From assembly GCA_017450685.1 (NCBI GenBank), contig JAFSTB010000007.1, positions 1 through 64,000 of the forward strand: a stretch of 64,000 nucleotides of DNA, given 5' to 3'. The stretch's first letter is position 1. Each line of letters begins with the position of its first letter. Source of the DNA: Paludibacteraceae bacterium. Lineage in GTDB: Bacteria > Bacteroidota > Bacteroidia > Bacteroidales > Paludibacteraceae. Under the pieces are notes generated by a model. It was not told the DNA's origin and made no database searches. It saw nothing but the letters and a program-made list of their open reading frames with translations. Shown one piece after another: positions 56,354 to 64,000 of the stretch. The translations under genes were made by a program, and so were the position numbers.

Positions 56354-57700
56354 CTATAAGTTATTTATATTCAATTCTTCAAGTTCTGCTTGCGATTTTT
56401 TTATTTGATTTTCGAACCATGTACGCACCCTATAGATAGGCATATTGATCAGTCCTTCGTTTTGCTTAAATGGTAGAAGACTTGTCTTTATTGCCAATTG
56501 TGGTGATTGTTCTTTTCGGTATGCGTTAAGTGACTGACTTCTAAGGTTAGTGCCTGATTTGGCTTCGATGGGAATAATCATATCATCAAACTGAACCAAG
56601 AAATCCACTTCTTGTGTAGATTGCGGTTTGGAATAATAAAAAATCGGCAAATCCAAACCTTGTAGAGACTGCAAAACATAATTCTCTACAAATGCTCCTT
56701 TATATTCAGTAAACACCTTATCGGACAGCAACATAGCACGAGGACTTACACCGTTCATTGCTCCTAATAGTCCGACATCGGAAAGGTAGAGTTTATATGC
56801 AATGAAATCTTCATAAAACTTTAGCGGCATTTGTGGTTTTGTGACACGACTAACGGGCAGAACCAACCCGGCATCTATCAGCCATTGGACGGCAATCTCA
56901 AAATCTTTGGCTCTTGCTCCTTCTTTAACAACGCCGTAAGTGAATTTTTTATTTTCTTTTGACAATTGAGCCGGTATGGAACGATAGACCATTGATATAC
57001 GCTCAATTTGTTCTTTTGGAGCATGTTTGGAAAAATCTGACAAATAACTCTTAAGAATTGCCTCCTGCACTCTCCTTACACTTATATATGACTGTGTTTC
57101 TACGTATTTACTTATTGCTTCAGGCATACCGCCAATAAAGAAATACTGTTTTAGAAGTTCAATCAGCGTAGGATGTAATGCAGATAAAATGGGTTCATTT
57201 TCTGCTTGCAACGCATCCACCAATTGCTCTTTGCCAAGTGCTAACAAAAACTCAATAAAAGTGAAGGGATAGAGTTGCATCATATCCACTTTTCCTACAG
57301 GGAAGGAAGTACCCTCGTGCAACATCAATCCGAGCAGCGAACCGGCAACAGCAATGTGATATTCAGGTGCTTGCTCACAAAAATACTTCAAACAAGTTAA
57401 TGCGCGAGGTATCTCTTGCACCTCGTCTAACACTATCAAGGTCTCTCCTGCCACTATGCGAGAATTAGTGTATGTCTCAAGGGCTTGAACAATATGAGAG
57501 GGAGAAAGATTGTCAAAAATATGTACCAGATCTTCTTTTTTATCATCACAATAGACATAGACAGTATTCTTGAAATATGTTTTGCCAAACTCGTGCAATA
57601 TCCATGTTTTTCCAACCTGCCGCGCACCATTCAGGATAAGAGGTTTCCTATCTGGTTTATCCTTCCACAGTGCTAATTGCCCTATTAAATATCTTTGCAT
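56354..57700 (-). CDS. AAA ATPase with DUF4143 domain
   Basis: A 448-residue P-loop ATPase. The Walker A motif LNGARQVGKTW lies at 23-33 and Walker B LIVLDEVQEIPR near 89-100, followed by AGSLLGLMLHEG; the C-terminal DUF4143 (about 195 onward) has EVDFLVQFDDMIIPIEAKSG, a nuclease-like signature with Glu/Asp/Glu-Lys. Such proteins are widespread, patchily distributed accessory ATPases of unknown function. It interrupts a glycan locus between glycosyltransferase and FemAB-like gene, and a decayed relative lies 1.2 kb further on. Confidence 0.9.
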   Translation of the reverse strand: MQRYLIGQLALWKDKPDRKPLILNGARQVGKTWILHEFGKTYFKNTVYVYCDDKKEDLVHIFDNLSPSHIVQALETYTNSRIVAGETLIVLDEVQEIPRALTCLKYFCEQAPEYHIAVAGSLLGLMLHEGTSFPVGKVDMMQLYPFTFIEFLLALGKEQLVDALQAENEPILSALHPTLIELLKQYFFIGGMPEAISKYVETQSYISVRRVQEAILKSYLSDFSKHAPKEQIERISMVYRSIPAQLSKENKKFTYGVVKEGARAKDFEIAVQWLIDAGLVLPVSRVTKPQMPLKFYEDFIAYKLYLSDVGLLGAMNGVSPRAMLLSDKVFTEYKGAFVENYVLQSLQGLDLPIFYYSKPQSTQEVDFLVQFDDMIIPIEAKSGTNLRSQSLNAYRKEQSPQLAIKTSLLPFKQNEGLINMPIYRVRTWFENQIKKSQAELEELNINNL

Positions 57701-57725
57701 TTTTATATATTTTTATTAAACGGCG

Positions 57726-57755
57726 CAAAAGTACAACAAATCTTTTATTTACAAA
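57726..57755 (-). promoter_or_regulatory. Weak promoter of the DUF4143 ATPase gene
   Basis: On the minus strand TTTG (57752-57755) is followed after 18 nt by TACTTTTG (57726-57733). The boxes match but spacing is one or two short. Confidence 0.45.
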
Positions 57756-57761
57756 AATATT

Positions 57762-57881
57762 TTACATTTTTGTGAGCCAACTTTATGAAATGACTACACT
57801 TTTGTGAGCCAACTTTGGAAGAAAGACTACACTTTTATGAGCCAACTTTGGAAGAAAGACTACACTTTTGTGAGCCATCTT
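57762..57881. repeat. Tandem 33-bp repeats after the GT4 stop
   Basis: Four units, 57762-57794, 57795-57827, 57828-57860 and partial 57861-57881, share TACACTTTTGTGAGCCAACT followed by TTGGAAGAAAGAC in the best units. The last one runs into the stop codon of the minus-strand glycosyltransferase (57882). There are no unique spacers, so it is not a CRISPR array. Confidence 0.93.
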
Positions 57882-59093
57882 TTAGTTTTTGTATAGTTGC
57901 AATATCTTGTCTGCGATAGTTGTCCAATTGTAGTATTGCGCCTCTTTTATGGCATTGGCTGATAGTCGTCCGTATAGTCCATCGGATGTGAGCAGGCGTA
58001 CTATCTGCTCCGCCATTTGGGGTATGTTATTGAAGGTGCAGAGCAGTCCGGTAGGTTCGTTGCTTATGGCTTTTCTATGGTTCGGTTCATCATCGGCACT
58101 ATTGATAACATATGGTACCCCCCCTACCCTTGTGGCAGCGACGGGCAGACCGGCAGCCATAGCTTCGGCGAAGACTATACCTTGACTCTCTTCTTGAGTA
58201 TGAAGGGCGAAAAGATGCGCATCGGCGTAGAGTTGCAGCAGTTCGTCTTGGGGTATATCGGGATAAAGGGTGATACGCTCTTTGTTGGGTGAAGCAGATA
58301 TATAAGAGAGCATTTGCCGGTAGGTGGTTTTGTCTTTGTTAACGCCGGCGATGACCAGTTCGGCATCAGGCACGGTAAGGCACACATGGTCGAAGGCTTG
58401 CAAAAGTTGCATTCTGCCTTTGCGGGTGGACATAGTGCCAACAGAGAGGATAATTTTGCGGTTGGCTCTTTTATCGGAAGGCTTAATATGAAAGAATCGG
58501 TCGTTAATACCTTGCGGGATGACATACATCTGCGGCACACGGTTCAGTCCATACTGCTCTATAGCCTCTTTCACATAGCCTGTATCCACTATGCATCGGT
58601 CGGCAAGAGTGAGTAGTCGGCGTTCGTAAAAAGACTGTCTTACATACTGGTAAAGGGCTTTCAATGAGAAACGGTGTTTGAGAGCGTTGCGTTTCTCCAC
58701 GGCTGCAAGACCGTGAACGGTGAGCATCGTGCTTATATACTGCTTTTTGCACCATCGGTAGAGGTGATAGCAGAAGCGGTGAGTGCCGTGTATATGTACT
58801 GCGTCGGGACGGAAATCGGTTATCAGCCGTTGTATGTCTTTTAGTCGCGACACTGCATCTTCGTAGTGTTTGCCGTAGGTGCGGAAACGATATACTGTGA
58901 GTACGGGCGATGACCGCTTCGCTACCGCCGCTCCTTGTTCCTGTGCATCGTGTCCGTTCACACGCGGGTAGTCGATGACTACTACCTCGTGTTGCTTGGC
59001 AAGTTCGTTGGCCAAACCATAGACGGACGACTCGGTGCCGCCTTTGATACAAGATATATCTTCCGGATATGGACCTACAAGTATAATTTTCAT
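57882..59093 (-). CDS. Glycosyltransferase family 4
   Basis: A 403-residue GT-B glycosyltransferase from the ATG at 59093 (MKIILVGPYPEDISCIKGGTESS). The GT4 features are the N-terminal glycine-rich loop, ILSVGTMSTRKGRMQLLQAF (about 209-228) and the EX7E-like HTQEESQGIVFAEAMAAGLP. Donor and acceptor unknown. It overlaps the GT2 gene by 4 bp. It is the last glycosyltransferase of the minus-strand locus. Confidence 0.9.
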   Translation of the reverse strand: MKIILVGPYPEDISCIKGGTESSVYGLANELAKQHEVVVIDYPRVNGHDAQEQGAAVAKRSSPVLTVYRFRTYGKHYEDAVSRLKDIQRLITDFRPDAVHIHGTHRFCYHLYRWCKKQYISTMLTVHGLAAVEKRNALKHRFSLKALYQYVRQSFYERRLLTLADRCIVDTGYVKEAIEQYGLNRVPQMYVIPQGINDRFFHIKPSDKRANRKIILSVGTMSTRKGRMQLLQAFDHVCLTVPDAELVIAGVNKDKTTYRQMLSYISASPNKERITLYPDIPQDELLQLYADAHLFALHTQEESQGIVFAEAMAAGLPVAATRVGGVPYVINSADDEPNHRKAISNEPTGLLCTFNNIPQMAEQIVRLLTSDGLYGRLSANAIKEAQYYNWTTIADKILQLYKN

Positions 59094-60136
59094 CTTTTTA
59101 AGCGTAATAAAGTGCAATATAAAAGAGGAGAAATATTGGCTATATACATCTTCCACTTGTTGTGCATCTTAAAATGAGAAGTGAGTGGATAGACCTGTTT
59201 ATCTTTTAGTTGTTGAAAGAGTTTATGTCGCTCGTTCCAAAAATCGCGTGCTATGAGTTGCAGAATAGACATTGTCACACCGGATATTTCACTTTTGAAC
59301 CAGCGGTTATGTGATGATTGTTGTGCTGTGAGTTGCAGTGAGTCAATGAGTGACAGTTTATCGTTTAGGACTTTACGTCGTTTTTGTTCTGAAATGGAAC
59401 GACTGATACTTCCCTCACGATATAAATAGTTATATACAACATTTGTAGTAGCGTTCACTCTTTGAGCGGCGAGCATAATACGCGGAGTCCATTCCGTATC
59501 CTCGTAATATATACCATCTTTGAACAGAATAGGCGTTTTATTTGGTGATAGAAGCAGTTCTCTTCTCAAAACGAATTGAGTAGCATAACAAGCATATCCC
59601 AAGCGTTGGGCAAGATAGGTATCGCCTGTTACTATATTAGTGTCGGTGTCAATAAGGTGTGGTGTCTTATTCACTTCAAACCGCTCAAAAACACGAGAAA
59701 CGGGCGAGATATAACCGATATGATTGACATCAATATCGCTTAGTCGTGACTGATAGATAAGTCGAACATTCTGATAGTCGAACTTCAGTATATCCAAATT
59801 CTCATTCAGCATCTGTTCGACTAATATTTTTGCGGTGTTCGGCTCAATATAATCGTCTGAATCAACAAATTGCACGTACTTTCCTTCTGCTATTTCCAAT
59901 CCTGAGTTTCGCGCTGCCGATAAGCCGCCGTTCTTTCGATGAATCACACGTATCAGATTAGGATAGGCTAATGCATAGTCATCACATATTTGAGGGCAAC
60001 CGTCGGGTGAGCCGTCATCAACGAGGATAATCTCATATTCATCTTGAGGCAGGTCTTGTTGCAAAAGACTGTCGATACATTTCTTGAGATATATCTCAAC
60101 CTTATAGATGGGTACTATGTAACTGAGTTTCAGCAC
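59090..60136 (-). CDS. Glycosyltransferase family 2
   Basis: A 348-residue GT-A enzyme. SYIVPIYKVEIYLKKCIDSL (5-24), the nucleotide-binding VDDGSPDG (39-46) and the metal motif VDSDDYI (92-98) are typical. Its C terminus (KMYIANISPLLYCTLL) is hydrophobic and may associate with the membrane. It overlaps both neighbours (7 bp with the upstream GT4 gene, 4 bp with the downstream one). Confidence 0.92.
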   Translation of the reverse strand: MLKLSYIVPIYKVEIYLKKCIDSLLQQDLPQDEYEIILVDDGSPDGCPQICDDYALAYPNLIRVIHRKNGGLSAARNSGLEIAEGKYVQFVDSDDYIEPNTAKILVEQMLNENLDILKFDYQNVRLIYQSRLSDIDVNHIGYISPVSRVFERFEVNKTPHLIDTDTNIVTGDTYLAQRLGYACYATQFVLRRELLLSPNKTPILFKDGIYYEDTEWTPRIMLAAQRVNATTNVVYNYLYREGSISRSISEQKRRKVLNDKLSLIDSLQLTAQQSSHNRWFKSEISGVTMSILQLIARDFWNERHKLFQQLKDKQVYPLTSHFKMHNKWKMYIANISPLLYCTLLRLKR

Positions 60137-61128
60137 AGTTGTTGGTATATTTGTATTATTCGTCTGGCTATGGCAGCAATCTGCAGTCCGTCTTTTTCTA
60201 TTCTCTCTTTTCCTTTTGTGCGCTTGGCAAAAGCCAGTGCTTGTTGCAAAGACTCTGCCACCAAAGGTACGGCTTTATCTATCTCACTAAAGCGTATATT
60301 GTTATCTTCCACTATGTAACTGCCTTCTAATCCTGTCAGTCTTTCTCTTACATCACCTACATCGGTGGTAACGATAGGGCAGTTGCAAGCCATCGCCTCT
60401 TTAATCACATTCGGACTGCCTTCTGTGTCGGAAGTGAGCAGCATACAGTCGGCAGCATTGATATAGGTTGCCACCTGTTCGGGTGTATGGTCATAGACAG
60501 GCACTAATATCACCGGCTTTTCGTTCTTTTCCTGTCTTTGGGCATTCAGTCTGTCCACCGCTTTTTCTGCCAAGAGCCAGTTCTTTTCCGGGCGTGAGGG
60601 GTTGGAACACCAAACGATATATCGTTTGTCGGTTTCAAAACCTACTTTCTCTCGTGCCTTACTCATCTCCATCGGGTGGAAGATATTGGTATTCACGCCG
60701 TTTGGGACGACAGGCAGTGGCAAACCTAACTGTGAACGTGTTCGTTCGGATTTGACCAATGCACCGTCCCATATATGTTTGATAAAGAACCGCACATAAC
60801 GGTACTTGAAGTTATGTTTCGGAAAACTGCCAAGCAGTGAGACGAACACTTTGGGTCGGTTGCCGTTCTTATATCTCACTACGCAACAGGCTATTGAAGC
60901 CAATAAGCCACAGGTGGAATAATGAGCATGTATGATGTCGGGTTCCTCTTTTTGTATAGTCTGCCTAAGGGCTTTAAGGTTGCTCATATAGCCTTTTAAG
61001 CCATGTCCCACAACAGGAAAAAGAAGCATCTGCTCACCTGCCTTAGCAAGCGAATCATACTGTGAGCGGACAAACGAATTGACCTGCCCCACTGCCTTAT
61101 TACCCGATGCCACAAAGAGAATTTTCAT
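60130..61128 (-). CDS. Glycosyltransferase family 4
   Basis: A 332-residue GT-B enzyme. EEPDIIHAHYSTCGLLASIA (about 61-80), VPNGVNTNIFHP (about 140-151) and the LLTSDTEGSPNVIKEAMACN segment (about 232-251) are GT4 hallmarks. It begins 86 bp after the acyltransferase stop, with a heptanucleotide array in the spacer, so it may have its own start or be read through from upstream. Confidence 0.92.
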   Translation of the reverse strand: MKILFVASGNKAVGQVNSFVRSQYDSLAKAGEQMLLFPVVGHGLKGYMSNLKALRQTIQKEEPDIIHAHYSTCGLLASIACCVVRYKNGNRPKVFVSLLGSFPKHNFKYRYVRFFIKHIWDGALVKSERTRSQLGLPLPVVPNGVNTNIFHPMEMSKAREKVGFETDKRYIVWCSNPSRPEKNWLLAEKAVDRLNAQRQEKNEKPVILVPVYDHTPEQVATYINAADCMLLTSDTEGSPNVIKEAMACNCPIVTTDVGDVRERLTGLEGSYIVEDNNIRFSEIDKAVPLVAESLQQALAFAKRTKGKERIEKDGLQIAAIARRIIQIYQQLC

Positions 61129-61136
61129 TGGTAGTT

Positions 61137-61211
61137 TTGAGTTGAGAGTTTAGAGTTTAGAGAAGATTTTATAGTTTTGAGTTGAGAGTTGGGAGTTGGG
61201 AGTTGGGAGTT
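61137..61211. repeat. Heptanucleotide arrays after the acyltransferase stop
   Basis: The spacer is made of 7-bp units related to AGTTGAG/AGTTTAG, with GAGTTGAGAGTTT at 61139-61151 and a shorter copy at 61179-61190, and three exact AGTTGGG units at 61187-61207. The same units occur at 21361-21439. Confidence 0.87.
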
Positions 61212-61214
61212 TGT

Positions 61215-62249
61215 TTACCACCAGCGTTTGCCGAAGAGTAAGAGGTTGAGCAACTTACTATGTCGGAAAATGTTTTGCACCGCTATCGAACAATAAGCAG
61301 CCACCAAAGCCGGCAACAAAGGTAACAATATCTGCATTGTTATACAAGTCAGATGCAGCGAATCCCACGAATAGGATAAATGTAACAATTGACCAACATA
61401 CGGACAATCAATAAGAAAAATGCTGCTAAAGAGGTAGATAGTGAGACTATGCCTTCCAAACAGTGCCAACTGACGATAAATGACGGAGTGGTGAGTAGTG
61501 GGTGACTGTGGATATGTGAAAGCAAAATAGACTATGATAATAGCACTCAACGCAATCGGATATGCCAAAAGTTCATGAGGGTCGCTTATAGCATAATTCT
61601 CCAAATAGAACAGCCATCCATAGGACAATGCAGCAATGGTAAAGATGAGATTGTTAAACTTATTCTTAAAGTATTTCTCATAATGGAAGAAAGCGTATCC
61701 TGCTACGAAATACGGGTACGACTTCATTGCCCGATGAAAAGTGAAGATATAGTCTGCTCTTGTTTTAGTGACGAAATGTGTGACAACAAAAAGTAGTGCA
61801 AACACCAGTATATGTATAAGCAACTCTTTCCATAGTGCGAGTGACTGACGTTGTGCGAGATAATGCAAAGAAACAAAAACAACGGTGATCCAGAACAATG
61901 ACGACAGGAACCAAAGGGGATGAAAGATATGGAACAAAGCGTATAAAACCACCATATTAGACAGCCATGGCATCATCAGCGACATCGTCTTCTTGTAAAC
62001 GGTTTTACCAATATAATGTTCAGGGAGTTGAGGCGGTTCGTTAGCAACGAACAGATATCCTGACAGGAAAAACAGCAAGGGCATATGAAAACTATAAATG
62101 ATATGGAAAATAAACCGTACAGCGTATGGTTCATTACCATTGGGTGTTATAGGGAACAGATTGTTTGACAAAAAATGCCCGACAACCATTAAGAAGATTG
62201 CCACCCCTTTGAGAACATCTATATGTTCTAACCTATTGATACTGTTCAT
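61215..62249 (-). CDS. Acyltransferase family 3 membrane protein
   Basis: A 344-residue integral membrane protein with about ten hydrophobic segments from the ATG at 62249; a GTG at 62253-62255 overlaps the acyl carrier protein stop and would also couple the two genes. The N-terminal HIDVLKGVAIFLMVVGHFLS contains the conserved His of acyltransferase 3 (OafA-type) enzymes. It would transfer an acyl, acetyl or aminoacyl group to a surface sugar. Its position directly after a carrier protein suggests it uses the carrier-bound group. Confidence 0.87.
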   Translation of the reverse strand: MNSINRLEHIDVLKGVAIFLMVVGHFLSNNLFPITPNGNEPYAVRFIFHIIYSFHMPLLFFLSGYLFVANEPPQLPEHYIGKTVYKKTMSLMMPWLSNMVVLYALFHIFHPLWFLSSLFWITVVFVSLHYLAQRQSLALWKELLIHILVFALLFVVTHFVTKTRADYIFTFHRAMKSYPYFVAGYAFFHYEKYFKNKFNNLIFTIAALSYGWLFYLENYAISDPHELLAYPIALSAIIIVYFAFTYPQSPTTHHSVIYRQLALFGRHSLTIYLFSSIFLIDCPYVGQLLHLSYSWDSLHLTCITMQILLPLLPALVAAYCSIAVQNIFRHSKLLNLLLFGKRWW

Positions 62250-62251
62250 TA

Positions 62252-62491
62252 TCACAGTTTTCTTTCAATGCTATCCATTATCTCTCCCACATTCTGCCAT
62301 CCCATCATCTCTCTCACGGAGAAATGGATGTTCATCTGATCCTCAATGTTGTTAATGAGTTGAGCATGAGTGAGAGAAGTCCAGCCATTGACATCCTCGG
62401 CGGTTGTTTCTTCGGTTAGGGTGATAGACTCATCTTGCAGTTCTTGACGGAAGATATCCTGCAAACGGTTCAATAATTCGGTTCTATTCAT
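62252..62491 (-). CDS. Stand-alone acyl/peptidyl carrier protein
   Basis: A 79-residue carrier protein. Ser39 in NGWTSLTHAQL is the phosphopantetheine attachment site (the typical DSL is TSL here, with Thr instead of Asp). Helical prediction and length fit an ACP/PCP, and its position 70 bp downstream of an adenylation enzyme suggests an amino-acid carrier (DltC-like), rather than fatty-acid synthesis. Confidence 0.92.
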   Translation of the reverse strand: MNRTELLNRLQDIFRQELQDESITLTEETTAEDVNGWTSLTHAQLINNIEDQMNIHFSVREMMGWQNVGEIMDSIERKL

Positions 62492-62561
62492 AGGGCTTTT
62501 ATTTTATACTCGCCATTATATGGCGATGGTTAGACATTTTGGGAAGAATAATCTGCGATTC

Positions 62562-64000
62562 TTACAACATCTTTTTCAGTGCTGAACGGTCAATCTTATT
62601 GCTGGCATTGACGGGGAACGAGGGTACGAAAAGATATTTGGACGGCAACATATACGGTGGCAATATCGTTTTCAGATGTTCCGTTAGAGGTGTTATGTCT
62701 GTCTCTTTACTCTCAATGAACATAGACAGTTCGGTGTTGTTTTGACTATTGGTATAAGCCATCACAATGAGGTTGGTATTGTTAAGGAACAGTCTTGCGT
62801 GATGTTCTATCTCACCCAGTTCGATACGGTAGCCATTCACTTTCACTTGTGAGTCTTTTCTTCCGACAAAGAGTATATTTCCGTCGTCGGCATACATACA
62901 GAGGTCGCCTGAACGGTAATAGCGTGTGGAAAGACCTGTTTCAGGGTCAGTATAAAAGAAGAAAGCCTCGGCGTTCTTTTCCGGATTGTGCCAATAGCCT
63001 TGTGTCAGTTGTTCGCCCGACAGACAAAGTTCACCCACTCTGCCGTCTTTTATCTCGCCGTTGTTCTCGTCAAGGATAATAACCTTGCCGCTTGTCATTG
63101 AGGTGCCTATTGAGAGTACACCGTTATGCTCAATGTTGTTACCTTCACGTCGATAGCGGTAAGCGGTGCAGAAGATAGTATCTTCCGTCGGACCATACAC
63201 ATTGTCGATCTGTGCATTGGGAATACAATCAGCCCAAGCCTGTGTGTTATTGAGCGGTAATGCTTCTCCGCAGAACAGACTGTAACGCATTTCGGGCAGA
63301 TGGATATCCTTCATATACGGCAAAAGGTACTGTATAGTGGAAGGGGTCATCAAAGCAAACGTCAGTTGGTAATCCTCAAGCAAGATATATGTATAACTCC
63401 ACTTGATTTTATTATAAGGAACAGTGTAAGCGCAGGCACCTACGAGCATCGGCACGAGGTAGGACATCACGCTAAGGTCGAAAGTGAGGTCGAAACATTG
63501 CAAGCAACGGTCGTTCTTGTCCAACTGATACCCCAAATTCCAAAAGGCATCAATAAAAGCGGAGAGGTTTTGACGGCTGAGCGGCACACCTTTGGGGACA
63601 CCGGTACTACCTGATGTAAAGAGTACGTATGCCAACTCCTCTTCTGACACCTGTTTCCAATCGTGCAGGTTGAGTGCGAATGTTTGGGCTTTGGCTGTGG
63701 ATATAACTACCACTTCGTTTTCATTTGCCCAATCGCCGAAAGCAGAGTTGTCGGCGGAGTCTAAAACATAGTGTGTGCCTACTTGCTTTATGATATTGGC
63801 ATTTCTTTCTATTGGTTGCAAGGGGTGCAGAGCCACGTATGCTTTGCCTTCCATCCACAGCGCAAAAATAGCGGCATAGGTATCTATATCATCGTGCAGA
63901 GCCAAGCCAAAGACCTGCTCTTTGGTGTCGGTGGAAAGTATTTGTTGTCTTATTGCTGATATGCGAAGAGCAAGTTGTGAATAGGTATAATACTTATTCG
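62562..64000 (-). CDS. Amino-acid adenylation enzyme (DltA/NRPS A-domain like), 5' truncated by window edge
   Basis: An open frame of about 479 codons running to the window edge, so the start lies beyond 64000; the visible part begins NKYYTYSQLALRI. It is an adenylate-forming enzyme with A3 LFTSGSTGVPKGV, A4 FDLTFDLSVMSY, A5 NVYGPTEDTI, A7 YRSGDL, A8 GRKDSQVKVNGYRIELGE and A10 NKIDR motifs. The FDLSVM segment matches the D-alanine-activating DltA, whose Asp binds the alpha-amino group, so the substrate is probably an amino acid. No condensation or thioesterase domain is attached; the carrier is the next gene. Confidence 0.9.
   Translation of the reverse strand, partial: NKYYTYSQLALRISAIRQQILSTDTKEQVFGLALHDDIDTYAAIFALWMEGKAYVALHPLQPIERNANIIKQVGTHYVLDSADNSAFGDWANENEVVVISTAKAQTFALNLHDWKQVSEEELAYVLFTSGSTGVPKGVPLSRQNLSAFIDAFWNLGYQLDKNDRCLQCFDLTFDLSVMSYLVPMLVGACAYTVPYNKIKWSYTYILLEDYQLTFALMTPSTIQYLLPYMKDIHLPEMRYSLFCGEALPLNNTQAWADCIPNAQIDNVYGPTEDTIFCTAYRYRREGNNIEHNGVLSIGTSMTSGKVIILDENNGEIKDGRVGELCLSGEQLTQGYWHNPEKNAEAFFFYTDPETGLSTRYYRSGDLCMYADDGNILFVGRKDSQVKVNGYRIELGEIEHHARLFLNNTNLIVMAYTNSQNNTELSMFIESKETDITPLTEHLKTILPPYMLPSKYLFVPSFPVNASNKIDRSALKKML

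Noticed and set aside
57762..57881. 33-bp tandem units resembling a CRISPR array
   Set aside because: The units are directly contiguous with no unique spacers, and there are no cas genes nearby.

Overview
The window is a typical stretch of Bacteroidota chromosome, most likely from an uncultured or gut-type member of the order Bacteroidales. The evidence is: (i) at least nine promoters of the Bacteroidota primary sigma factor form, TTTG (or CTTG) - 19 to 20 nt - TAnnTTTG; (ii) families largely confined to the phylum, namely PorZ of the type IX secretion system, GldF, a DUF3078 protein, a Porin_10-type putative porin, DUF4491, a PPi-dependent phosphofructokinase and a hemerythrin-LuxR regulator; (iii) signal peptides and lipoproteins of Gram-negative type. 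I do not assign a genus. There is no rRNA, CRISPR array, transposase or prophage. The density is high, with many 4-bp ATGA overlaps, and 53 protein-coding loci (52 apparently intact or window-edge genes and 1 pseudogene) plus two tRNA genes are described.

Layout. 0.3-0.4 kb: tRNA-Thr. 0.5-7.5 kb: GT2/SpoIID pair, divergent to a BadF-type sugar kinase, murB, rsmE and a PAP2-LolE fusion. 7.5-8.8 kb: phosphodiesterase and an orphan gldF. 9-16.9 kb: GH57 amylase, overlapping outer-membrane porin, an M-domain-less Clp ATPase, thioredoxin and TypA, ending in a clear hairpin. 17-19 kb: tRNA-Lys, a small XRE regulator with probable operators, and a 0.9-kb gene-free AT-rich stretch. 19-33.5 kb, nearly all on the minus strand: TPR-like exported protein, PFP, IspG, DUF4491, nucleoside MFS, two tandem polysaccharide-export permeases, an EptA-like phosphoethanolamine transferase, PorZ, RdgB, AspA, HIT, GreA. 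33.6-36.7 kb: nadK, lgt, DUF3078. 36.7-44.7 kb: minus-strand run lon, CNNM/CBS, tex, hemerythrin-LuxR, short tilS, aroE. 45-54.3 kb: pepD, ansA, an orphan response regulator, GH78 rhamnosidase, Ca2+/Na+ antiporter, ychF, GH53 galactanase. 54.5-64 kb: a minus-strand surface-glycan locus: adenylation enzyme (cut by the window edge), carrier protein, acyltransferase, three glycosyltransferases, a DUF4143 ATPase, a FemAB-like aminoacyl/acyltransferase and a decayed DUF4143 ATPase copy.

How the genes fit together. Envelope construction is the common theme: murB, lgt, eptA-like, permeases, PorZ, PAP2-LolE and the 55-64 kb locus. The last of these combines a DltA-like adenylation domain with a free-standing carrier protein and an acyltransferase, which suggests aminoacyl or acyl decoration of a surface polysaccharide. 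GH57, GH53 and GH78 enzymes with an asparaginase, aspartase and dipeptidase indicate a saccharolytic and amino-acid-fermenting lifestyle.

The strongest unexplained structure is non-coding. At seven of seven loci, short tandem arrays (7-bp based, or 22-34 bp units) sit on or directly after a stop codon, and in three cases the first unit is the last codons of the gene. In addition, a 55-bp element containing a perfect 15-bp inverted repeat is duplicated next to pepD. I found no clear undescribed defence or mobile system; the best candidates for novelty are these 3'-end arrays, the PAP2-LolE fusion, the aminoacylation cassette and several domain-reduced housekeeping enzymes (TilS, IspG, Clp ATPase).
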